Source: Microvirga sesbaniae (GTDB lineage Bacteria; Pseudomonadota; Alphaproteobacteria; Rhizobiales; Beijerinckiaceae). From it: DNA of 64,000 nucleotides. Location of the stretch: positions 124,001 to 188,000 of the forward strand of contig NZ_JAMXFJ010000006.1 of the NCBI RefSeq assembly GCF_025460805.1, read 5' to 3'. Shown one piece after another: positions 8,847-17,814 of this stretch (its first letter is position 1; each line of letters opens with the position of its first letter). A program made the translations under genes and the position numbers. The notes under the pieces are model-generated. The model saw only the letters and a program-made list of their open reading frames with translations. It did not search any database and was not told the DNA's origin.

Positions 8847-10057
8847 GGCTTCGTCACCACCCATTGCGTGACGGGCATCGCGGCCCGCCAGCCGTGCATG
8901 CCGCCCACCGGTTCGAGCCGCGAGACGGCCAGGCGCCGCATCGCGCCGCCGTGCCGGGCATGAAGCGTGCCGAGAAGCGTCTCGGTTTCCAGCGTCACGG
9001 CGTTGACGACGAGCCGTCCGCCAGGCTTCAGGGCCGCCCATGCGGCATCGAAGACGCCCGGCTCCGAGGCGCCGCCGCCGATGAAGACGGCATCCGGCGC
9101 GGGCAGGTCGTCGAGGGCCGCCGGCGCGCGCCCGATGCGGATGTCGAGCGCCGTCGCGCCGAGCGCGAGGGCGTTGCGGCGGGCGCGCTCGGCGCGCTCG
9201 GGGCGTTCCTCCACGCCGATGCAGCGGTTGCGCGGATGGCGCAGGCACCATTCGATTCCGACGGAGCCTGCGCCCAGCCCGATGTCCCAGAGCAGCTCGC
9301 CGGCCCGAGGGGCGAGCGCCGCGAGGGTCAGGGCACGGATGTCCGCCTTCGTCAGCTGGCCGTCGCTGTCGAAGAACGCATCGGGAAGGCCCGGCGCGAG
9401 CGTCACGATGCGGGCATCCGCCGCCGCCACGACGTCGATCGCAACGGTGTTGAGCGGGTCGACGTCCGGGATGGAGAAATCGGCCGCCACGGAGCGCCGG
9501 ACGCGCTCGCGCGGGCCATGCAGGGCTTCGCACACGGTCACGGTCGAGGCCCCGAAGCCACGCGCCTTCAGGAGTTCGGCGACCTGGCCCGGCGTCGAGC
9601 CGTCCCATGACAGGGCCAGGATGCGGGCGCCCGGCTGCAGACGGGGGATGATCCGCTCGAGCGCGCGCCCGTGCAGGCTCACGCAGTCGCAGTCCGGCAG
9701 GGACCAGCCCAGGCGTGCGGCCGCCAGGCTGAAGGCGGAGGGATGCGGCAGGCACAGGATGTCCTCGGCCGGGACGAGGCGCGCGAGTTCGGCGCCGACG
9801 CCGTAATGGAACGGGTCTCCCGTCGCGAGAACGCAGGTGGGCCGGCCGCGCCGGGCGAGGACCATGGCATAGCCGTCCGCGAAGGGGCTCGGCCAGGGGA
9901 TCGTCTGCGCGGCGACCGGGGCCGCGAGAGCGAGATGGCGCGCGCCCCCGATGACGACCTCCGCGCGATCGAGTTCCGCCAGCGCCTTGGGCGAGAGCCC
10001 CGCACGCCCGTCCTCGCCGATCCCGAGGATCGTGAGCCAGGGGCGGGGCGGTGCCAT
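8843..10057 (-). CDS. cobL: Precorrin-6Y C(5,15)-methyltransferase (decarboxylating)
   Basis: Bifunctional enzyme: methylates C5 and C15 and decarboxylates the ring C acetate to give precorrin-8X. 404 residues. N-terminal CbiE half has [15 protein letters not shown] and [14 protein letters not shown]-terminal CbiT half has the Rossmann SAM motif [13 protein letters not shown] and [12 protein letters not shown] 10057 is chosen because homologous sequence begins there; the longer frame upstream overlaps cobK on the other strand. Divergent from cobK with only 37 bp between starts. Confidence 0.95.
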   Translation of the reverse strand: MAPPRPWLTILGIGEDGRAGLSPKALAELDRAEVVIGGARHLALAAPVAAQTIPWPSPFADGYAMVLARRGRPTCVLATGDPFHYGVGAELARLVPAEDILCLPHPSAFSLAAARLGWSLPDCDCVSLHGRALERIIPRLQPGARILALSWDGSTPGQVAELLKARGFGASTVTVCEALHGPRERVRRSVAADFSIPDVDPLNTVAIDVVAAADARIVTLAPGLPDAFFDSDGQLTKADIRALTLAALAPRAGELLWDIGLGAGSVGIEWCLRHPRNRCIGVEERPERAERARRNALALGATALDIRIGRAPAALDDLPAPDAVFIGGGASEPGVFDAAWAALKPGGRLVVNAVTLETETLLGTLHARHGGAMRRLAVSRLEPVGGMHGWRAAMPVTQWVVTKP

Positions 10058-10094
10058 GCTCGACTCCGGCTCAGAATTCAGGGACAAGGAGTTC

Positions 10095-10847
10095 ATGCGC
10101 ATCCTCATTCTGGGCGGCACCACGGAGGCCTCCGCGCTCGCGGCGCGGCTGTCGGGCCGATCCGAGTTCAGTCCGCTCCTGTCCATGGCCGGCCGCACCA
10201 GCGATCCCCGGCCCATGCCGGTCCCCACCCGCATCGGCGGCTTCGGAGGATCGACGGGTCTCGGGGCTTTTCTGCGCGACGAGCGGATCGAGGCCGTCGT
10301 CGATGCGACCCATCCCTTCGCGGCCGTGATCTCCTGCAACGCGGCCGAGGCCTGCGGGCGGTCTCGCGTGCCGCTGCTGGCCCTGCGCCGCCCGGCCTGG
10401 ACCCCGCAGGAGGGCGACCGCTGGACCGAGGTTCCGTCCATGGAGGCCGCCGCCGATGCGCTGGGTCGGGCCCCTCGTCGTGTCTTCCTGACGGTTGGCC
10501 GTCTCGAGCTCGCGCCCTTCGCGGCTGCGCCCCAGCACACCTACGTGGTGCGCACCATCGAGCCCATCGGCGATGCCCTGACGGCACCGGATGTCATCGC
10601 GATTCAGGATCGCGCGCCGTTCGACGAAGCGGCCGAGCGCCGTCTCATGGAGCGCGAGCGCGTCGACGTGGTGGTGACGAAGAATTCCGGCGGCGCCGCC
10701 ACCTATCCGAAGATCCTCGCGGCGCGATCGCTCCGCCTGCCGGTCATCGTGGTGAAGCGTCCGGGGAAGCCGCCCGGGATCGAGGAAGTCGCGACCGCCG
10801 ACGCGGCGCTCGACTGGCTGGCGCGGCTTCATGGCCGAACCCCATAG
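10095..10847 (+). CDS. cobK: Precorrin-6A reductase
   Basis: NADPH-dependent reduction of precorrin-6A to 6B. 250 residues. MRILILGGTTEASALAARL at the start and DATHPFAAVIS about residue 75 are CobK/CbiJ signatures; VVTKNSGG near residue 197 is also typical. Start ATG 10095 has AAGGAG five nt upstream. Transcribed opposite to most of the locus; its last 19 bp overlap the 3' end of cobJ tail to tail. Confidence 0.95.
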   Translation: MRILILGGTTEASALAARLSGRSEFSPLLSMAGRTSDPRPMPVPTRIGGFGGSTGLGAFLRDERIEAVVDATHPFAAVISCNAAEACGRSRVPLLALRRPAWTPQEGDRWTEVPSMEAAADALGRAPRRVFLTVGRLELAPFAAAPQHTYVVRTIEPIGDALTAPDVIAIQDRAPFDEAAERRLMERERVDVVVTKNSGGAATYPKILAARSLRLPVIVVKRPGKPPGIEEVATADAALDWLARLHGRTP

Positions 10848-11593
10848 AAGCGCGGCGTATAGACCCACGGTTCCCCGGCGGCGGTCCGTTCGATCAGGCG
10901 CGTGGTGGACGCGCCGATGACCACGACGGTCGACATGTCGGCCATGGACGAGTCCACCTCCGCCAGCGGGAGGATCCTGATCCGCTCGTCGGGCCGGCCC
11001 ACGGCCCGCGCCAGAATGATCGGCGTGTCGGGGCGGCGGATCTCCGACACGATCCCGAACGCCGCCCCGAGCTGCCAGGGGCGCGCGGAGGAGATCGGGT
11101 TGTAGAGCGCCACGACGAAATCGGCCGCGAGGGCGGCCCTCAGGCGTGCCTCGACGACCTCCCAGGGCTTGAGGTTGTCCGACAGGGACATGGCGCAGAA
11201 ATCGCCGCCCAGAGGCGCGCCGACCCGGGCCGCCGCCGCGAGCATCGCCGTGATGCCGGGCTCCACGCGGATGTCGAGGCCGCGCCAGGCCGGTTCGCCG
11301 CTCTCCACCGCCTCGAACACGGCCGCCGCCATGGCGAACACGCCGGGATCGCCCCCGGACACCACGACCACGCGGGCGCCGTCCGCCGCGAGGCCGAGGG
11401 CGAAGCGCGCCCGGTCGAGTTCGACCCGGTTGTCGGAGGCGTGCCGGCGCAGTCCGGGCCGATCCCGCACGCGGTCCACATAGGGGCCGTAGCCGACGAT
11501 GTCGGTCGCGGACGCGAGGGCTTCGGAGGCGGCGGGCGTCAGGTAGCGCGGATCGCCCGGGCCGAGGCCCACGATGGTGAGAAGACCCGTCAC
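10829..11593 (-). CDS. cobJ: Precorrin-3B C(17)-methyltransferase
   Basis: Methylates C17 and drives ring contraction of precorrin-3B to precorrin-4. 254 residues. VGLGPGDPRYLTPAA at the start and SGGDPGVFAMAAAVFE centrally identify CobJ/CbiH. Start is a GTG at 11593 overlapping the cobI stop as GTGA; a longer in-frame extension runs backward through cobI and is not real. Last gene of the riboswitch-led operon. Confidence 0.95.
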   Translation of the reverse strand: MTGLLTIVGLGPGDPRYLTPAASEALASATDIVGYGPYVDRVRDRPGLRRHASDNRVELDRARFALGLAADGARVVVVSGGDPGVFAMAAAVFEAVESGEPAWRGLDIRVEPGITAMLAAAARVGAPLGGDFCAMSLSDNLKPWEVVEARLRAALAADFVVALYNPISSARPWQLGAAFGIVSEIRRPDTPIILARAVGRPDERIRILPLAEVDSSMADMSTVVVIGASTTRLIERTAAGEPWVYTPRFYGVRP

Positions 11594-12333
11594 ACGCGCC
11601 TCCCTCGGCCCGGCACGATGATCAGAGAGAAGTACGGCGCCTCGACATCCTCGGGCAGGTCGGGCAGGGGAACGATCCTCTCCTGGGCCATGGTGGCGCG
11701 CTCCACGTAGATGGCCCGGTCGAACAGACCGGTGGATCTGAGGACCTCCCGGACCTTCGGCAGGTGGCTTCCGAGCTTCATCACCACGGCGGCATCCGTG
11801 CCGGAGAGGCGGCGTGCCAGCTCGGGCCCGGGCAGGGTGCCGGGCACGACGGTGAGCACGTCGTCGCCCCAGGTGATCGGCGCGCCCGCGTGGGTCCAGG
11901 CGCCCGACATGGCCGTGACGGCCGGGACGACTTCGATGGGCAGGCGGTCCTTCAGGCGCCACCAGAGATGCATGAAGGAGCCGTAGAAGAAGGGATCGCC
12001 CTCGCAGAGGACCGCCACCGTGCGGCCCGCCTCGACCTCGGCGAGCAGGGTCGCGGCCGCTTCCTCGTAGAACGGGTTCAGGGCCGCCGCGTAGTCCGGA
12101 TGGTCGGCCGGGATCTCGGTCGTGACCGGGTAGGCGAGGGCGATCTCGCGCGCCGGGTTCGGGCCCACGACGGCATCCGCGATGGTGCGCGCGTTGCCGC
12201 GCCGCCCGCGCTTGCAGAAATGGACGAGCCGGTCGGCGCTCTCCAGCACCCGGCGGGCGCGCACGGTCATGTAGTCGGGGTCGCCGGGGCCGAGGCCGAG
12301 GCCGAAGAGGCGGACGGGATCCTGCATGGTCAT
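11590..12333 (-). CDS. cobI: Precorrin-2 C(20)-methyltransferase
   Basis: Second methylation step after CobA, giving precorrin-3A. 247 residues. GLGLGPGDPDYMTVRA and CEGDPFFYGSFMHL are CobI/CbiL motifs. ATG at 12333 lies 4 nt after the cobH stop; an alternative ATG is two codons in (12327). Coupled to cobJ through GTGA. Confidence 0.95.
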   Translation of the reverse strand: MTMQDPVRLFGLGLGPGDPDYMTVRARRVLESADRLVHFCKRGRRGNARTIADAVVGPNPAREIALAYPVTTEIPADHPDYAAALNPFYEEAAATLLAEVEAGRTVAVLCEGDPFFYGSFMHLWWRLKDRLPIEVVPAVTAMSGAWTHAGAPITWGDDVLTVVPGTLPGPELARRLSGTDAAVVMKLGSHLPKVREVLRSTGLFDRAIYVERATMAQERIVPLPDLPEDVEAPYFSLIIVPGRGRRV

Positions 12334-12337
12334 CGGC

Positions 12338-12967
12338 TCACTCGACCGGGTTCGCCAGGGCGTTGACCGCCGCCGCCGCCATGGCGCTGCCGCCGCGCCG
12401 TCCGTGAACGACGAGATAGGGGACGCGGCGATCCCGGGCCAGCGCCTCCTTGGATTCCGCCGCCCCGATGAAGCCGACCGGGATGCCGATCACGGCGGCC
12501 GGCCTGGGCGCGCCGGCGTCGAGCATGTCGAGCAGATGGAAGAGCGCGGTCGGCGCGTTGCCGACCACCACGAGGGCGCCGTCGAGCCGCTCGCGCCACA
12601 GCTCCAGGGCGGCGGCCGAGCGCGTGTTGCCGTTCCGGCGGGCGAGGTCGGGGACGCGCGGGTCGTCGAGGGTGCAGATCACGTCGTTGCCCGCCGGAAG
12701 CCGGGCGCGGGTGATGCCGTTCGCCACCATCTTGGCGTCGCACAGGATCGGCGCGCCCCGCGCGAGGGCTGTTTCGGCCACGTCGGCGAAATCCGGCGAG
12801 AGCTCCACGTCCCTGGGCAGGTCGGTCATGCCGCAGGCATGGATCATGCGCACGACCACGCGCTCCGCCGTGCCGGAAAAGCCGGACAGGTCCGCCTCGG
12901 CCCGGATGATCGCGAAGGAGCGGCGATAGATCTCGGCCCCGTCCCGGATATAGGCGCGGCTCGTCAT
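12338..12967 (-). CDS. cobH: Precorrin-8X methylmutase
   Basis: Moves the C11 methyl group to C12, giving hydrogenobyrinic acid. 209 residues, normal length. The sequence RMIHACGM places a histidine at residue 43, the position of the catalytic His43 in the Pseudomonas denitrificans enzyme. ATG overlaps the cobG stop by four nt. Confidence 0.96.
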   Translation of the reverse strand: MTSRAYIRDGAEIYRRSFAIIRAEADLSGFSGTAERVVVRMIHACGMTDLPRDVELSPDFADVAETALARGAPILCDAKMVANGITRARLPAGNDVICTLDDPRVPDLARRNGNTRSAAALELWRERLDGALVVVGNAPTALFHLLDMLDAGAPRPAAVIGIPVGFIGAAESKEALARDRRVPYLVVHGRRGGSAMAAAAVNALANPVE

Positions 12968-14277
12968 CGGGAGCGCTCCGGAAAGGCGGCGCCGAGGTCG
13001 TGGGAGGTCTTCGCAGGCATCAGGCGGATCATGAGCTCGTCGAGGGAGAGGTGAAGTAGGGGGGCGTCGCGGGTCGCGCCCTGGAGCACGACGTCATAGC
13101 GGCCATCGGGGCGCCCGGCCAGCGTCAGATCGGCGCTGCCCGGATGGGCGCAGCCTTTCGGGCAGCCCGAGACGTGAACGGTGACGCCCCCGGCCAGCAG
13201 GTCGGGGCAGGCGGCGGCGAGCCGGAGGGCGTCCGCCGGGGCGGGCGTCGCGGCGCCGGCGCAGTCCGGCCGTCCCGGGCAGGCGATCAGCGACAGGCAG
13301 GGATCGCCGGGATCGGTGACGAAGCCCGCCTGCCGGGCCTCGTCGAGAAGCGCCGGGACGTCCCGGTCGGACAATCCGGGCAGGAGGATGCCCCGGGTGA
13401 AGGACAGGCGGATCTCGCCCGTCCCGTAGCGCTCGCTCCACCCGGCCGCCCGGATCAGCTGCCCGGCGCGGCAGCGGCCGAACGGCAGCGCGAGAAGCAC
13501 GGCCCTGCCGTCGGCCGCGGAGAGGATCCCCGCGCGGGGGGGCGCCCCGCGCCGGAGCGTCGCGGGTCCCGGAGCCAGACCCGCGGATGCCGCCAGACCG
13601 TCCAGGAGGTCCGGGCCGAGGTCCCGCAGGCGGCGCGCCTCGGTCCCGCCCGTGCGCCGCAGGGCGGCAAAGCCCGCGAGGATCGCCCGGACGGCGTCCG
13701 GAGCGTCGGCCGGTGATGCCGTGCCGATGCCGCGCAGGTCCCCGGCCGAGGGCACGCCGAACGCGACGCCGCCGGTCCCGGCCGCCGTCAGGTGAAGATC
13801 CGCCCCGAGCCCGTCGAGGGGCATGGCGCCGCCGCCGTCGACGGCGACGAAGACCTTGGCCGGCAACCCGTCCCCGGCCAACCCGTTCCCGACCGCGCCC
13901 AGGCTCTCGACCGCCCGGGCCAGGGCCATGGGGTCGAAGCGGTCGAGCGGGTCGAGGCCGGCGAGCGGCGAGAGGACGGTCAGACGGTGCGGGCCGTCGC
14001 CCTCGGGCTCGGCCAGGCCCAGCCGGTCGAGGAGCGCGAGCAGGCCGGGATAGGTCTCGTCGCTCACGCCGCGGATCTGCAGGTTGCCCCGGGCCGTGAT
14101 GTCGAGATGGCCGTTGCCATGGGCCCGGGCCGCCTCGGCGACGAGGCGCGCCCCTGCAGCCGTGAGCCTGCCGGCGAAGGGATGCAGGCGCACGAGCAGG
14201 CCGTCGCCGGTCGCCATGGGGCGGCGCACGCCCGGGCACCAGCCGCGGCGCCTCGTGTGGACGGGCAGGGCGTTCAT
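12964..14277 (-). CDS. cobG: Precorrin-3B synthase (oxygen-dependent monooxygenase)
   Basis: Iron-sulfur enzyme that uses O2 to hydroxylate C20 and form the gamma-lactone of precorrin-3B, the defining step of the aerobic pathway. 437 residues. Nitrite/sulfite reductase-like: N-terminal RRGWCPGVRRPMATGDGLL, and a 4Fe-4S set Cys-x5-Cys (CPGRPDC) followed by Cys-x3-Cys (CPKGC). ATG overlaps the cobN stop. Its presence marks an aerobe. Confidence 0.95.
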   Translation of the reverse strand: MNALPVHTRRRGWCPGVRRPMATGDGLLVRLHPFAGRLTAAGARLVAEAARAHGNGHLDITARGNLQIRGVSDETYPGLLALLDRLGLAEPEGDGPHRLTVLSPLAGLDPLDRFDPMALARAVESLGAVGNGLAGDGLPAKVFVAVDGGGAMPLDGLGADLHLTAAGTGGVAFGVPSAGDLRGIGTASPADAPDAVRAILAGFAALRRTGGTEARRLRDLGPDLLDGLAASAGLAPGPATLRRGAPPRAGILSAADGRAVLLALPFGRCRAGQLIRAAGWSERYGTGEIRLSFTRGILLPGLSDRDVPALLDEARQAGFVTDPGDPCLSLIACPGRPDCAGAATPAPADALRLAAACPDLLAGGVTVHVSGCPKGCAHPGSADLTLAGRPDGRYDVVLQGATRDAPLLHLSLDELMIRLMPAKTSHDLGAAFPERSR

Positions 14278-17200
14278 TCGGCCGCCTCCTTGCGCTCATC
14301 GTCGAAGAAGGCTGCCACCGAATTGAGGCGGCTCTGCCACAGGCCGCGGCGGCGGGCCTCGGCGAGACGCGCCCGGATGGCCCGGGCGGCGTCGGGATTG
14401 GAGGCTTCGATCCGCTCCCAGACGGTCCCGTCCGCCGTCACGGCCGTGAAGACGCAATCGAAGGCGGACGGCGCAACCGCGTCCGTCGTCGCCGCAAAGG
14501 CGAAGAGCGCGTCGACCGCCTGGGCGATCTCGGCGCCGCCGCGCCAGCCGTGCCGGAGCTGGCCTTCGATCCACCGCGGATTCGCGAGGCGGCCGCGCAC
14601 GAGGCGGTCGATGTCCTCCGCCAGGGTGCGGGCCTTCGGCGCCTGCGGGCGGCTCGTGTCGAGGCTGTAGACGGCCGGGGCGGCGCCGAGCGACCGGGCG
14701 GCCGCCGCGAAGCCCCCGACGGCATCGGCGGCGGAATCCCCGTCCAGGATGTCGCGCTCGGCCACGTCGCTCACATGGACGAAGGCCTCCGCCTGCCCGA
14801 CCCGCCGGGGAAAGCTGCCATCCTCCCGCGCCCCGCCGTCGGCCGTGAGCGCATGGGAGGTGCCGTCGAGATAGGTGCGGCCGAGATCGCCCCTCGCGTC
14901 CCAGTCCCCGTCGAGGGCCCGGGCCGACACGCCCGCCCCGTAGGTGCCGGGGGCGGAGCCGAAGACGCGGGACAAGGCCTCACCGCGCCGGCGCGCGGCC
15001 GCGAGCGCATTCCACTCGTCGTCCTCGTCGAGGGCCGCCACCGCGCGGGCGGCGGCGTCCAGCAGGGCAATCTGGTCCGGGAAGGTGTCGCGGAAGGCGC
15101 CGGAGACCCGCAGGGTCACGTCGGCGCGCGGCCGGTCGAGGAGCGGCTGCGGGACGATCTCGAACCCGGTCACCCGCGTCGAGGCATGGTCCCAGGTCGG
15201 GCGCACGCCCATGAGCGCCAGCGCATGGGCGATGTCCTCACCGCCCGAGCGCAAGGTGGGGGATGCCCACAGATCCATGACGATCCGGCGCGGCCAGTCG
15301 CCTTCCTCCTGCAGGTGGCGGCGCACCACTTCCGTCGCTGCCCGCTGCCCAAGCTCGGTAGCGGCCCGGGTGGGGATGGCCCGCGGGTCGAGCGTCGCGA
15401 GGTTGCGCCCGGTGGGCAGCACGTCGGTCTGGCCCCGCGAGGGCGAACCGGACGGGCCCGGCGCGACGAAGCGGCCGTCGAGGGCCTTCAGCAGGCCCTC
15501 GCGCTCGCCGGCCGCGCAGGCCTCGAAACCGGCGGGAGCGTGGCCGAACACGTGCAGCCCGTCGCGGATCGTCACCTCGTCCAGGTCGCAGAGATGGGCG
15601 TCGAGCCGCGTCAGGGCCTCGTCCATCGGCATGCCGTCCCGGACCCCGCAGGCATCGGCAAGCCCGCTCGTCCTGGCGCGCTCCAGGATCTCGCCCGCCA
15701 CGAGGGCGGCCCGGCCCGGATGGAGCACCTGGGCGGAGGAGAACTCCTCGACCAGCTCGCGCAGGGCCGCCGCCTCGCCGTGCAGGCCCGATTCCGCGAC
15801 CTGCGGCGTGAGATGGCCCACCGTGACCGCCCCGATCCGGCGCTTGGCCGGCGCGGCCTCGCCCGGATCGTCGACGATGAACGGGTAGATCACCGGCACG
15901 GCCCCGACGGCGCGTCGCGGCCAGCAGGCGCAGGACAGCGCCACCGCCTTGCCGGGCAGCCACTCGGTGGTGCCGTGGGTGCCGAGATGGACGAGGGCAT
16001 GGATGCGCTCCATCGTCCGCAACCCGAGATAGAACGCGAGATAGCCGTGGCCCGGCGGGCATTCGGGATCGTGATAGGCGCCCTTGCGGTCGCGGCCGTG
16101 GCCCCGGTCCGGCTGCAGGGCCACGAGGACGTTCCCGGCGCGGATCGCGCGGAACCGGAAGGCGCCGTCCGCGAAAGCGGGATCGCGCTCGGGGCCGCCC
16201 CAGCGGCCGTCGATGGTGGCGCGCTCGTCCGGCGCAAGCGTGTCGAGCCACGCCCGATAGGCGGCGAGCGGAACCGCGAAGGACGGCTCGCCTTCGGTCA
16301 GACGCGGCATCAGGCCGTCGGCCGTGACATCCCGCCCGGCCGCGTAGCCGGCTCCCTCGAGAAGGTCGAGGATCGCGCAGGCGCTCGCCGGGGTGTCGAG
16401 CCCGACCGCGAATCCGGCGCGGCCGCCGCGCGCCGGGTAATCGGACAGGACCAGGGCGAGACGGCGCTCGCGGCGCGGCGTGCGGGCAAGGCGCGCCCAG
16501 GCGGCCGCCAGGTCGGCCACGGCGTCGATGCCGGCCGGATCGGGGGCCTGCGCGCGGCGCGAGAAGGCGAGCGCCGGATCGGCGGGCTCCTCGGTCTTGA
16601 ACGAGATGGGCGCCGCCGCGATGCGCCCGTCGAATTCGGGCAGGGCGATCTGCATGGCGAGGTCGGCCGCCGAGAGGCCGCGGGGCGACGCCTCCCAGGC
16701 GTCCCTGGCGCTGCCGACCGGGATCGCCTGCAGGATCGGGCAATCGGCCTCGTCGAGGACGAAGTCCTGCCCGTCGCGGGAGGAGAAGGCCGTGGTCGTC
16801 ACGATCACGTCGGGGCGGCGCGCCCGGATCGCCCGGCGCACCACCGCGACGGCGTCCGGGTCCTTCAGGCTCGACACGGCCAGCACGAGCGGGTCGATGC
16901 CCCGCCCGGCGAGCGCGTCCGACAGGGCCTCGACGGCCCGCGTGTCGCCGGAGAGAACGGAGGAGCGGTAGACCACGAGATAGGCCAGCGGGCGCCCGGC
17001 CTCGATGCGGGCGAGGACGGCTTCGGGGGATGCGACGGTGTAGGCTTCGACGCCGGAGCCCGCCTTCCCGGTGGCCGCCGCATCGTAGGCTTCCACCGCT
17101 GTCATGGCCGGGCTTGTCCCGGCCATCCCGATCGGAGGAACGCCGAGGTTCACAGGATCGGGATCACCGGGACAGGCCTGGAGATGACGTGAGGAGGGTG

Positions 17201-17813
17201 TCGGCTCCGGATGAGCCTGTCTCCCGAGATCGGATTCGGAGCCGGGCTCCCTGCCACCACACGATCCCGCCGGCGCCCAGGCGAAAGCGCGCGGGGCCGC
17301 GCGGGGCGGCTCCGCCGCCGCATCGGACAGGCCGATCTCGGCCTCGATGCGGGCGAGCAGGCGGCGCATGTTGTCGATGCCGCTGGCCCGGAAATAGGCG
17401 TCGAGCTCGTCGCAGAGCGCCTCGGGAACGGTCGCGTAGGCCGAAAGCCGCGGATCGGCCCGGTCGTCGCCCGGCAGCACCGCGAGCTTCACCCCGTGGG
17501 ACCGGCAGGCCCGGGAGAGGCGCTCGATGCCGTAGCGCCAGTAGTCGAGGCCGCCGAGGCAGCGCACGAGCACGAAGCGCGCCTTCGCGGCGGTCTTCTC
17601 GATATAGAGGTCGACCGAGAGCGGATGGCGCAGGCGGCGCAGGGAGGCGAGGCGGAGCGAGGCTCCGCCCGCCGCCGGCCTTCGGGCTTCCGCCAGGGCG
17701 CCGAGGTCGCTGTCCGCGAAGGACAGCACCACCACATCCCCCGGCGGCTGCTGGAGGTCGACGGCCTCCTGGCCTTCGTCGAGGGAGAACGCCGTGACCG
17801 GAAGGAGGTGCAT
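14274..17813 (-). CDS. cobN: Cobaltochelatase large subunit CobN, with an in-frame repeat-derived insert
   Basis: ATP-dependent insertion of cobalt into hydrogenobyrinic acid a,c-diamide, together with CobS and CobT, which are not in this window. 1179 residues; CobN proteins are usually about 1,100-1,300. Conserved blocks include HLGTHGTTEWLPGK and the C-terminal NPRWIEGQLRHGWRG region. Between about residues 170 and 240 the sequence is low-complexity, and residues 207-238 are encoded by a copy of the palindromic repeat that otherwise fills intergenic DNA (PPIGMAGTSPAMT). The reading frame stays open through it. Start ATG 17813 is 1 nt after the cobW stop. Confidence 0.95.
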   Translation of the reverse strand: MHLLPVTAFSLDEGQEAVDLQQPPGDVVVLSFADSDLGALAEARRPAAGGASLRLASLRRLRHPLSVDLYIEKTAAKARFVLVRCLGGLDYWRYGIERLSRACRSHGVKLAVLPGDDRADPRLSAYATVPEALCDELDAYFRASGIDNMRRLLARIEAEIGLSDAAAEPPRAAPRAFAWAPAGSCGGREPGSESDLGRQAHPEPTPSSRHLQACPGDPDPVNLGVPPIGMAGTSPAMTAVEAYDAAATGKAGSGVEAYTVASPEAVLARIEAGRPLAYLVVYRSSVLSGDTRAVEALSDALAGRGIDPLVLAVSSLKDPDAVAVVRRAIRARRPDVIVTTTAFSSRDGQDFVLDEADCPILQAIPVGSARDAWEASPRGLSAADLAMQIALPEFDGRIAAAPISFKTEEPADPALAFSRRAQAPDPAGIDAVADLAAAWARLARTPRRERRLALVLSDYPARGGRAGFAVGLDTPASACAILDLLEGAGYAAGRDVTADGLMPRLTEGEPSFAVPLAAYRAWLDTLAPDERATIDGRWGGPERDPAFADGAFRFRAIRAGNVLVALQPDRGHGRDRKGAYHDPECPPGHGYLAFYLGLRTMERIHALVHLGTHGTTEWLPGKAVALSCACWPRRAVGAVPVIYPFIVDDPGEAAPAKRRIGAVTVGHLTPQVAESGLHGEAAALRELVEEFSSAQVLHPGRAALVAGEILERARTSGLADACGVRDGMPMDEALTRLDAHLCDLDEVTIRDGLHVFGHAPAGFEACAAGEREGLLKALDGRFVAPGPSGSPSRGQTDVLPTGRNLATLDPRAIPTRAATELGQRAATEVVRRHLQEEGDWPRRIVMDLWASPTLRSGGEDIAHALALMGVRPTWDHASTRVTGFEIVPQPLLDRPRADVTLRVSGAFRDTFPDQIALLDAAARAVAALDEDDEWNALAAARRRGEALSRVFGSAPGTYGAGVSARALDGDWDARGDLGRTYLDGTSHALTADGGAREDGSFPRRVGQAEAFVHVSDVAERDILDGDSAADAVGGFAAAARSLGAAPAVYSLDTSRPQAPKARTLAEDIDRLVRGRLANPRWIEGQLRHGWRGGAEIAQAVDALFAFAATTDAVAPSAFDCVFTAVTADGTVWERIEASNPDAARAIRARLAEARRRGLWQSRLNSVAAFFDDERKEAAE
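17100..17192. repeat. Family A palindromic repeat inside cobN
   Basis: Left arm gtcatggccgggcttgtccc plus ggccatcccgat, then gggatcaccgggac and a diverged right arm ending gatgacgtgagg. It matches the intergenic family A copies listed elsewhere and lies wholly within the cobN reading frame. Confidence 0.85.
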
Positions 17814-17814
17814 G

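Noticed and set aside
9671..11710. A 679-codon plus-strand frame spanning cobL, cobK and cobJ
   Set aside because: It crosses three well-supported genes in another frame and has no domain.
14550..17192. An 880-codon open frame antisense to cobN
   Set aside because: Composition shadow of cobN; no homology pattern, no ribosome site, and it ends in the repeat inserted in cobN.
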